Source: Saccoglossus kowalevskii (lineage: Eukaryota; Hemichordata; Enteropneusta; Harrimaniidae). Taken from it: DNA of 12,550 nucleotides. Each line of letters opens with the position of its first letter. Position 1 is the first letter of the stretch. Below the pieces are notes generated by a model. The model worked only from the letters and a program-made list of their open reading frames with translations. It did no database searches and had not been told where the DNA came from. Made by a program: the position numbers and the translations under genes. This document shows positions 1 through 7,394 of the stretch, piece by piece. The DNA is taken from positions 1 to 12,550 of the forward strand of contig NW_003112427.1 of the NCBI RefSeq assembly GCF_000003605.2, written 5' to 3'.

Positions 1-834
1 CATAATAGGATACGTGAGAAATATGTCTACTCAGTGTGCACTGATAGGAATATGTGAGAAATATTTCTACTCAGTGTGCACTTATAGGTATATGTGAGCA
101 ATATTTCTACTCAGTGTGCACTAACAGGAGTATGTGAGAAATATTTCTACTCAGTGTGCACTAATGGAAATATGTGAGAAATATGTCTACTCAGTGTTCA
201 CTAATAGGAATATGTGAGAAATATTTCTACTCAGTGTGCACTAACAGGAATATGTGAGAAATATTTCTACTCAGTGTGAACTAACAGGAATATGTGAGAA
301 ATATTTGCACTCAGTGTGCACTAACAGAAATATGTGGGAAATATTTATACTCAGTGTGCCCTAATACTAATATGTGAGAAATATGTCTACTCAGTGTGCA
401 CTGATAGGAATATGTGAGAAATATTTCTACTCAGTGTGCACTTATAGGAATATGTGTGCAATATTTCTACTTAGTGTGCACTAACAGGAATATGTGAGAA
501 ATATTTCTACTCAGTGTGCACTAATAGAAATATGTGAGAAATATTTCTACTCAGTGTGCACTTACAGGGATATGTGAGAAATATTTATACTCAGTGTGCA
601 CTAATAGGAATATGTGGGAAATATGTCTACTCAGTGTGCACTGATAGGAATATGTGAGCAATATTTCTACTCAGTGTGTACTAACAGGAATATGAGAGAA
701 ATATTTATAGTCAGTGTGCACTAATACGAATATGTGAGAAATATTCCTACTCAGTGTGCACTAATAGGAATAAGTGAGAAATATTTCTACTCAGTCTGCA
801 CTAGTAGGAATAAGTGAGAACTATTTTTACTTAG
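1..834. repeat. monomer block 0, upstream of S1
   Basis: This block holds a 39-nt partial monomer at the window edge, 19 full monomers (40-799) and a 35-nt monomer (800-834) truncated before S1. Marker variants in order include TATAGGTAT with GAGCAAT (80), AACAGGAGT (120), AATGGAAAT (160), GTGAAC at the junction near 279, CCTAATACTAAT (360) and GTGTGCAAT (440). The same ordered markers recur at 1737-2216. Compared with that copy, this block lacks three monomers near 560-600 and one near 640-680, all removed in register. The last two monomers carry AATAAGTGAG, the usual approach to an S-block. The final one has a TTTTT run at 824-828. Confidence 0.93.
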
Positions 835-1339
835 CTTGGTATGTATATACTTATCGATCGAGTGACTCCACTTGAGCATGAATGCGTGCAGAAGTGTTTA
901 CATACTGTGCACAAACATATATTCCTACTCAGTGTGCACTGATAGGAATTTGTGAGAAATATTTCTACTCAGTGTGCCCTAACAGGAATATGTGAGAAAT
1001 ATTTCTACTCAGTGTGCACTGATAGGAATAAGTGAGAAATATTTCTACTCAGTGTGCACTAACAGGAATATGTGAGAAATATTTCTACTCAGTTTGCACT
1101 GATAGGAATTTGTGCGAATTATTTCTACTCAGTGTGCACGAATAAGAATATGTGAAAAATATTTCTACTCAGTGTGCACTAACAGGAATATGTGAGAAAT
1201 ATTTGCACTCAGTGTGCAGTAACAGACATATGTGAGAAATATTTATACTCCGTGTGCACTAATAGGAATATGTGGGAAATATGTCTACTCAGTGTGCACT
1301 GATAGGAATATGTGAGAAATATTTATACTCAGCGTGCAC
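680..1339. repeat. higher-order cassette around S1 (copies at 2497 and 8542)
   Basis: This 660-bp stretch contains four approach monomers (the last truncated), S1, the 27-bp monomer and ten following monomers. It recurs at 2497-3154 (offset 1817, around S2, about four differences) and at 8542-9201 (offset 7862, around S7, about two differences). It is the clearest higher-order unit in the window. The differences seen include TATGAGAG against TATGTGAG near 695, CCCTAAC against CACTAAC near 978, CTACCC at about 2606, and GATAGAAAT at 3115. Confidence 0.88.
835..910 (+). repeat. S-block 1 (haplotype A)
   Basis: This is a 76-bp non-monomer sequence set into the 40-bp array. It begins CTTGGTATGTATATAC directly after a monomer cut at TAG, and ends TGTGC, where the array resumes. 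It contains TATCGATCG, GAGTGACTC, CCACTTGAG, GCATGAATGC and TGTTTACATA. Three CpGs sit here although the common monomer has none. A possible 7-bp hairpin (858-864 with 869-875, one G-T pair, 4-nt loop) and the inverted repeat GCAT-GA-ATGC (876-885) lie in its centre. It is identical to S2, S6 and S7. A 27-bp monomer (911-937) follows, in which about 13 bp are missing between ACAAACA and the TATTCCTAC end. No homology to a known element is recognised. Confidence 0.93.
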
Positions 1340-2651
1340 TAACAGGAATATGTGAGAAATATTTATACTCAGTGTGCCCTAATAGGAATATGTGAGAAAT
1401 ATGTCTACTCAGTGTGCACTGATAGGAATATGTGAGAAATATTTCCACTCAGTGTGCACTTATAGGAATATGTGAGCAATATTTCTACTTAGTGTGCACT
1501 AACAGGAATATGTGAGAAATATTTCTACTCAGTGTGCACTAATAGAAATATGTGAGAAATATTTCTACTCAGTGTTCACTAACAGGAATATGTGAGAAAT
1601 ATTTCTAGTCAGTGTGCACTAACAGGAATATGTGAGAAATATTTGTACTCAGTGTGCACTAACAGACATATGTGAGAAACATTTATACTCATGTGCACTA
1701 ATAGGAATATGTGAGAAATATTTCTACTCAGTGTGCACTTATAGGTATATGTGAAAAATATTTCTACTCAGTGTGCACTAACAGGAGTATGTGAGAAATA
1801 TTTCTACTCAGTGTGCACTAATGGAAATATGTGAGAAATATGTCTACTCAGTGTTCACTAATAGGAATATGTGAGAAATATTTCTACTCAGTGTGCACTA
1901 ACAGGAATATGTGAGAAATATTTCTACTCAGTGTGAACTAACAGGAATATGTGAGAAATATTTGCACTCAGTGTGCACTAACAGAAATATGTGGGAAATA
2001 TTTATACTCAGTGTGCCCTAATACTAATATGTGAGAAATATGTCTACTCAGTGTGCACTGATAGGAATATGTGAGAAATATTTCTACTCAGTGTGCACTT
2101 ATAGGAATATGTGTGCAATATTTCTACTTAGTGTGCACTAACAGGAATATGTGAGAAATATTTCTACTCAGTGTGCACTAATAGAAATATGTGAGAAATA
2201 TTTCTACTCAGTGTTCACTAATATGAATATGTGAGAAATATTTCTACTCAGTGTGCACTAACAGGAATATGTGAGAAATATTTCTAGTCAGTGTGCACTA
2301 ACAGGAATATGTGAGAAATATTTGTACTCAGTGTGCACTAACAGACATATGTGAGAAATATTTATACTCAGTGTGCACTAATAGGAATATGTGGGAAATA
2401 TGTCTACTCAGTGTGCACTGATAGGAATATGTGAGAAATATTTCTACTCAGTGTGCACATATAGGAATATGTGAGCAATATTTCTACTCAGTGTGTACTA
2501 ACAGGAATATGTGAGAAATATTTATAGTCAGTGTGCACTAATACGAATATGTGAGAAATATTCCTACTCAGTGTGCACTAATAGGAATAAGTGAGAAATA
2601 TTTCTACCCAGTCTGCACTAGTAGGAATAAGTGAGAACTATTTTTACTTAG
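911..2651. repeat. monomer block 1, S1 to S2
   Basis: The block holds the 27-bp deleted monomer, 42 full monomers and a 35-nt truncated monomer (2617-2651). Its first part (938-1337) has a distinctive series: AATTTGTGAG, AATAAGTGAG, TTTGTGCGAATT (1098), ACGAATAAG with GAAAAAT (1138), TTGCACTC (1178), AGTAACAGACAT with TCCGTG (1218), GTGGGAAATATG (1258) and CAGCGTGC (1298). The same series follows S2 and S7. The second part (1737-2216) repeats 80-559. One monomer, 1658-1696, is 39 nt because one base is missing in CAGTGTGC. The block holds nothing besides monomers. Confidence 0.93.
1697..1736 (+). repeat. representative full monomer (common form)
   Basis: This copy matches the commonest monomer form at every position and can serve as the reference. 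It shows ACTAATAGG, then TATGTGAG, the 12-bp perfect palindrome AGAAATATTTCT, and ACTCAGTGTGC at the end. The palindrome holds an AATATT (SspI) site, and the junction to the next copy holds GTGCAC (ApaLI). Frequent variants elsewhere are AACAGG, GATAGG or TATAGG at positions 4-9; GAGCAAT for GAGAAAT; ATATGTC for ATATTTC; and TTATAC, TTGTAC or TTCTAG for TTCTAC. Confidence 0.95.
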
Positions 2652-2727
2652 CTTGGTATGTATATACTTATCGATCGAGTGACTCCACTTGAGCATGAAT
2701 GCGTGCAGAAGTGTTTACATACTGTGC
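2652..2727 (+). repeat. S-block 2 (haplotype A)
   Basis: This 76-bp S-block is identical by eye to S1, S6 and S7. As in S1, the upstream monomer ends ATTTTTACTTAG and the downstream 27-bp monomer (2728-2754) begins ACAAACATATATTCC. Its neighbours on both sides match those of S1 and S7 over more than 650 bp, so the S-block was copied with its surroundings and not inserted independently. Confidence 0.93.
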
Positions 2728-3707
2728 ACAAACATATATTCCTACTCAGTGTGCACTGATAGGAATTTGTGAGAAATATTTCTACTCAGTGTGCACTAAC
2801 AGGAATATGTGAGAAATATTTCTACTCAGTGTGCACTGATAGGAATAAGTGAGAAATATTTCTACTCAGTGTGCACTAACAGGAATATGTGAGAAATATT
2901 TCTACTCAGTTTGCACTGATAGGAATTTGTGCGAATTATTTCTACTCAGTGTGCACGAATAAGAATATGTGAAAAATATTTCTACTCAGTGTGCACTAAC
3001 AGGAATATGTGAGAAATATTTGCACTCAGTGTGCAGTAACAGACATATGTGAGAAATATTTATACTCCGTGTGCACTAATAGGAATATGTGGGAAATATG
3101 TCTACTCAGTGTGCACTGATAGAAATATGTGAGAAATATTTATACTCAGCGTGCACTAACAGGAATATGTGAGAAATATTTGTACTCAGTGTGCACTAAC
3201 AGAAATATGTGAGAAATATTTATACTCAGTGTGCCCTAATAGGAATATGTGAGAAATATTTCTACTCAGTGTTCACTAATAGGAATATGTGAGAAATATT
3301 TCTACTCAGTGTGCACTAACAGGAATATGTGAGAAATATTTCTAGTCAGTGTGCACTAACAGGAATATGTGAGAAATATTTGTACTCAGTGTGCACTAAT
3401 AGGAATATGTGGGAAATATGTCTACTCAGTGTGCACTGATAGGAATATGTGAGAAATATTTCTACTCAGTGTGCACATATAGGAATATGTGAGCAATATT
3501 TCTACTCAGTGTGTACTAACAGGAATATGTGAGAAATATTTCTAGTCAGTGTGCACTAATAGGAATATGTGAGAAATATTTCTAGTCAGTGTGCACTAAT
3601 AGGAATATGTGAGAAATATTTCTATTCAGTGTGCACTAATATGAATATGTGAGAAATATTCCTACTCAATGTGCACTAATATGATATGTGAGAATATTTT
3701 TACTCGG
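2728..3707. repeat. monomer block 2, S2 to S3
   Basis: The block has the 27-bp monomer, 23 full monomers and a 33-nt truncated monomer (3675-3707). The first 427 bp repeat the series seen after S1. The series is then shortened: the monomer at 3235 joins the start of a CCTAATAGG copy to the end of a copy with the GTGTTC junction. Compared with block 1 this removes four monomers in register. The last monomers (TTCTAG variants, then AATATGAAT with TTCCTACTCAATG at 3635) form a different approach to the S-block, shared with S8. The last partial monomer has lost one base in GATATG and one in GAGAATATTTTT. Confidence 0.92.
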
Positions 3708-3783
3708 CTTGGTATATATATACTTATAGATCGAGTGACTCCACTTGAGCATGAATGCGTGCAGAAGTGTTTACATACTGTGC
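3708..3783 (+). repeat. S-block 3 (haplotype B)
   Basis: This 76-bp S-block differs from haplotype A at two sites. Offset 9 is G to A, giving GGTATATATATAC. Offset 21 is C to A, giving TATAGATCG and removing one CpG and the ClaI-like ATCGAT. It is identical to S8. The downstream 27-bp monomer (3784-3810) begins ACTAACATATATTTC, closer to a normal monomer than the ACAAAC form after haplotype A. The shared haplotype and shared left flank tie S3 and S8 to a common ancestor. Confidence 0.92.
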
Positions 3784-5242
3784 ACTAACATATATTTCTA
3801 CTCAGTGTGCACTAACAGGAATATGTGAGAAATATTTGTACTCAGTGTGCACTAACAGGATTATGTGAGAAATATTTCTACTCAGTGTGCACTAACAGGA
3901 ATATGTGAGAAATATTTGTACTCAGTGTGCACTTATAGGAATATGTGAGCAATATTTCTACTCAGCACTAATAGGAATATGTGAGAAATATTTATACTCA
4001 GCGTGCACTAACAGGAATATGTGAGAAATATTTGTACTCAGTGTGCACTAACAGGAATATATGAGAAATATTTGTACTCAGTGTGCACTGATAGGAATAT
4101 GTGAGCAATATTTCTACTCAGTGTGCACTAACATGAATATGTGAGAAATATTTATACTCAGCGTGCATTAACAGGAATATGTGAAAAATATTTGTCCTTA
4201 GTGTGCAGTAATAGGAATATGTGAGAAATATGTCTACTCAGTGTGCACTGATAGGTATATGTGATAAATATTTATACTCAGTGTGCACTTATGAGAAAAT
4301 GTGAGCAATATTTCTACTCAGTGTGCACTAACAGGAATATGTGAGAAATATTTCTAGTCAGTGTGCACTAATAGGAATATGTGAGAAATATTTCTAATCA
4401 GTGTGCACTAATAGGAATATGTGAGAAATATTTCTAGTCAGTGTGCACTAATAGGAATATGTGAGAAATATTTCTAGTCAGTGTGCACTAATAGAAATAT
4501 GTGAGAAATGTTTCTACTCAGTGTGCACTAACAGGAATATGTGAGAAATATTTCTACTCAGTGTGCACTAATAGGAATATGTGAGAAATATTTCTAGTCA
4601 GTGTGCACTAATAGGAATATGTGAGAAATATTTCTAGTCAGTGTGCACTAATAGGAATATGTGAGAAATATTTCTACTCAGTGTGCACTTATGGGAAAAA
4701 TGTGAGCAATATTTCTACTCAGTGTGCACTAACAGGAATATGTGAGAAATATTTCTAGTCAGTGTGCACTAATAGGAATATGTGAGAAATATTTCTAGTC
4801 AGTGTGCACTAATAGGAATATGTGAGAAATATTTCTACTCAGTGTGCACTAACAGGAATATGTGAGAAATATTTCTAGTCAGTGTGCACTAACAGGAATA
4901 TGTGAGAAATATTTCTAGTCAGTGTGTACTAATAGGAATATGTGAGAAATATTTATACTCAGTGTGCACTAAAAGGAATATGTGAGAAATATTTGTACTC
5001 AGTGTGCACTAACAGGAATATGTGAGAAATATTTATAATCAGTGTGCACTAATAAGAATATTTGAGAAATATTTATAATCAGTGTGCACTAATAGGATTA
5101 TGTGAGAAATCTTTATACTCAGTGCGCACTAACAGGAATGTGTGAGAAATATTTGTATTCAGTGTGCACTAATAGGAATAAGTGAGAAATATTTCTACTC
5201 AGTGTGCACTAGTAGGAATAAGTGAGAAATATTTTTACTCAG
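3784..5242. repeat. monomer block 3, S3 to S4
   Basis: The block has the 27-bp monomer, 35 full monomers and a 35-nt truncated one (5208-5242). The first third is diverged and irregular: the monomer 3931-3966 is only 36 nt (CAGCAC in place of CAGTGTGCAC), and singletons such as GTCCTTAG occur near 4194. From about 4327 the block is dominated by the TTCTAGTCAG variant. Two odd monomers lie at 4287-4326 (ACTTATGAGAAAATG) and 4687-4727 (41 nt, ACTTATGGGAAAAATG). Near 5048-5127 come TTTGAG, TATAATC and AAATCTTTATAC variants. The portion 4247-5160 is largely repeated at 10674-11554. Confidence 0.92.
4247..5167. repeat. long-range duplicated segment, copy 1 (see 10674-11554)
   Basis: 4247-4526 matches 10674-10953 monomer for monomer at an offset of 6427 bp, with about two differences (GATAAAT against GAGAAAT; AATAGAAAT against AATAGGAAT). 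After that the distal copy lacks two monomers before the 41-nt ACTTATGGG marker. It has small gains and losses afterwards, but keeps the same order of rare variants: GTGTACTAATAGG, ACTAAAAGG, TTTGAG with TATAATC, AAATCTTTATAC, TTGTATTC. The end of this copy runs into the approach to S4; the distal copy does not. Confidence 0.85.
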
Positions 5243-5317
5243 CTTGGTATGTATATACTTATCGATCGAGTGACTCCACTTGAGCATGAATGCATGCAGA
5301 AGTGTTTAATACTGTGC
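5243..5317 (+). repeat. S-block 4 (haplotype C)
   Basis: This S-block is 75 bp because one C is missing in TGTTTACATA, giving TGTTTAATA. Offset 52 is G to A, turning GCGTGC into GCATGC; this is the CpG-to-CpA change expected of methyl-cytosine deamination on the other strand. It is identical to S9. The 27-bp monomer follows at 5318-5344 (ACAAACATATATTCC). After one more monomer comes a GTGCTCTAAC junction that is also found after S9. Confidence 0.92.
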
Positions 5318-5659
5318 ACAAACATATATTCCTACTCAGTGTGCACTGATAGGAATTTGTGAGAAATATTTCTACTCAATGTGCTCTAACAGGAATATGT
5401 GAGAAATATTTCTACTCAGTGTGCACTGATAGGAATTTGTGAGAATTATTTCTACTCAGTGTGCACTAATAAGAATATGTGAAAAATATTTCTACTCAGT
5501 GTGCACTAATAGAAATATGTGAGAAATATTTCTACTCAGTGTGCACTAATAGGAATATGTGAGAAATACTTCTACTCAGTGTGCACTAATAGGAATATGT
5601 GATAAATATTTCTACTCAGTGTGCACTAGTAGGAATAAGTGAGAAATATTGTTACTCAG
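5318..5659. repeat. monomer block 4, S4 to S5 (shortest)
   Basis: This is the shortest interval between S-blocks: the 27-bp monomer, seven full monomers and a 35-nt truncated monomer (5625-5659). Variants in order are AATTTGTGAG, TCTAACAGG, AATTTGTGAGAATT, AATAAG with GAAAAAT, AATAGAAAT, AATACTTC and GATAAAT, then ACTAGTAGG with AATAAGTGAG. It looks like a longer block collapsed by deletion. Its first part resembles the start of the haplotype-A blocks, and its last monomer is the standard approach to an S-block. Confidence 0.9.
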
Positions 5660-5735
5660 CTTGGTATGTATATACTTATAGATCGTGTGACTCCACTTGA
5701 GCATGAATGCGTGCAGAAGTGTTTACATACTGTGC
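5660..5735 (+). repeat. S-block 5 (haplotype B', unique)
   Basis: This 76-bp S-block has offset 21 C to A, as in haplotype B, but keeps G at offset 9. It also has a private A to T at offset 27 (GATCGTGTG in place of GATCGAGTG), which would break one pair of the small central hairpin. The 27-bp monomer downstream (5736-5762) begins ACTAACATATATTTC, as after S3. The approach monomer reads ATATTGTTACTCAG and lacks the TTTTT run found before the other eight S-blocks. Confidence 0.92.
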
Positions 5736-7318
5736 ACTAACATATATTTCTACTCAGTGTGCACTAACAGGAATATGTGAGAAATATTTGTACTCAGTGT
5801 GCACTAATAAGAATATGTGAGAAATATGTCTACTCAGTGTTCACTAAAAGGAATATGTGAGAAATATTTCTACTCAGTGTGCACTTCTAGGTATATGTGA
5901 GCAATATTTCTACTCAGTGTGCACTAACAGGAGTATGTGAGAAATATTTCTACTCAGTGTGCACTAATAGAAATATGTGAGAAATATGTCTACTCAGTGT
6001 TCACTAATAGGAATATGTGAGAAATATTTTCTACTCAGTGTGCACTAACAGGAATATGTGAGAAATATTTCTACTCAGTGTGCACTAACAGGAATATGTG
6101 AGAAATATTTGCACTCAGTGTGCAGTAACAGACATATGTGAGAAATATTTATACTCCGTGTGCACTAATAGGAATATGTGGGAAATATGTCTACTCAGTG
6201 TGCACTGATAGGAATATGTGAGAAATATTTATACTCAGCGTGCACTAACAGGAATATGTGAGAAATATTTCTACTCAGTGTGCACTTATAGATATATGTG
6301 AGAAATATTTCTACTCAGTGTTCACTAATAGGAATATGTGAGAAATATTTCTACTCAGTGTGCACTTATAGGAATATGTGAGAAATATTTCTACTTAGTG
6401 TGCACTAACAGGAATATGTGAGAAATATTTCTACTCAGTCAGCACTAATAGAAATATGTGAGAAATATTTCTACTCAGTGTTCACTAATAGGAATATGTG
6501 AGAAATATTTCTACTCAGTGTGCACTAACAGGAATATGTGAGAAATATTTCTAGTCAGTGTGCACTAACAGGAATATGTGAGAAATATTTGTACTCAGTG
6601 TGCACTAACAGACATATGTGAGAAATATTTATACTCAGTGTGCACTAATAGGAATATGTGGGAAATATGTCTACTCAGTGTGCACTGATAGGAATATGTG
6701 AGAAATATTTCTACTCAGTGTGCACATATAGGAATATGTGAGCAATATTTCTACTCAGTGTGTACTAACAGGAATATGTGAGAAATATTTATAGTCAGTG
6801 TGCACTAATACTAATATGTGAGAAATATGTCTACTCAGTGTGCACTGATAGGAATATGTGAGAAATATTTCTACTCAGTGTGCACTTATAGGAATATGTG
6901 TGCAATATTTCTACTCAGTGTGCACTAACAGGAATATGTGAGAAATATTTCTAGTCAGTGTGCACTAACAGGAATATGTGAGAAATATTTGTACTCAGTG
7001 TGCACTAACAGACATATGTGAGAAATATTTATACTCAGTGTGCACTAATAGGAATATGTGGGAAATATGTCTACTCAGTGTGCACTGATAGGAATATGTG
7101 AGAAATATTTCTACTCAGTGTGCACATATAGGAATATGTGAGCAATATTTCTACTCAGTGTGTACTAACAGGAATATGTGAGAAATATTTATAGTCAGTG
7201 TGCACTAATACGAATATGTGAGAAATATTCCTACTCAGTGTGCACTAATAGGAATAAGTGAGAAATATTTCTACTCAGTCTGCACTAGTAGGAATAAGTG
7301 AGAACTATTTTTACTTAG
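5736..7318. repeat. monomer block 5, S5 to S6
   Basis: The block has the 27-bp monomer, 38 full monomers and a 35-nt truncated one (7284-7318). It is a mosaic. At 5883-6043 it carries the TAGGTAT, AACAGGAGT, AATAGAAAT markers of block 0. At 6084-6243 it carries the TTGCAC, AGTAACAGACAT, TCCG, GTGGG, CAGCG series that elsewhere follows S1, S2 and S7. At 6524-6803 and 6924-7203 it holds a tandem duplication with a 400-bp offset. One monomer, 6003-6043, is 41 nt (extra T in ATTTTCTAC). The end (7204-7318) is the standard approach to haplotype A. Confidence 0.92.
6524..7203. repeat. tandem duplication, 10-monomer (400-bp) offset
   Basis: The seven-monomer series 6524-6803 recurs at 6924-7203, exactly 400 bp on. 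Both copies read, in order: TTCTAG monomer, TTGTAC monomer, AACAGACAT with TTATAC, GTGGGAAATATG, GATAGG, ACATATAGG with GAGCAAT, and a GTGTACTAACAGG monomer with TTATAGTC. Three monomers (AATACTAAT at 6804, GATAGG, and the GTGTGCAAT monomer at 6884) lie between them. I saw no differences between the two 280-bp copies by eye, which suggests a recent unequal exchange. Confidence 0.85.
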
Positions 7319-7394
7319 CTTGGTATGTATATACTTATCGATCGAGTGACTCCACTTGAGCATGAATGCGTGCAGAAGTGTTTACATACTGTGC
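7319..7394 (+). repeat. S-block 6 (haplotype A)
   Basis: This 76-bp S-block is identical by eye to S1, S2 and S7, with the same upstream ending (AACTATTTTTACTTAG) and the same 27-bp monomer downstream (7395-7421, ACAAACATATATTCC). The series after it is shorter than after S1. After two monomers it jumps to the TTGCAC monomer, so the four monomers carrying AATAAG, AACAGG, GTGCGAATT and ACGAATAAG are absent. Confidence 0.93.

Noticed and set aside
832-868. RNA polymerase III A and B boxes at the start of the S-block
   Set aside because: TAGCTTGGTATG has two mismatches to the A-box consensus, and GATCGAGTGACTCC fits the B box poorly with wrong spacing. The leading T is absent where the S-block follows CAG or CGG.
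835-937. S-block as an inserted transposon or SINE
   Set aside because: There are no terminal inverted repeats, no target-site duplication and no A-tail, and all nine copies have the same junctions. They spread by satellite amplification, not by separate insertions.
2728-3707. Inverted copies of monomers within the array
   Set aside because: I looked for the reverse complement of GTGAGAAATATT and of the S-block in this block and elsewhere. All units run in the same direction.
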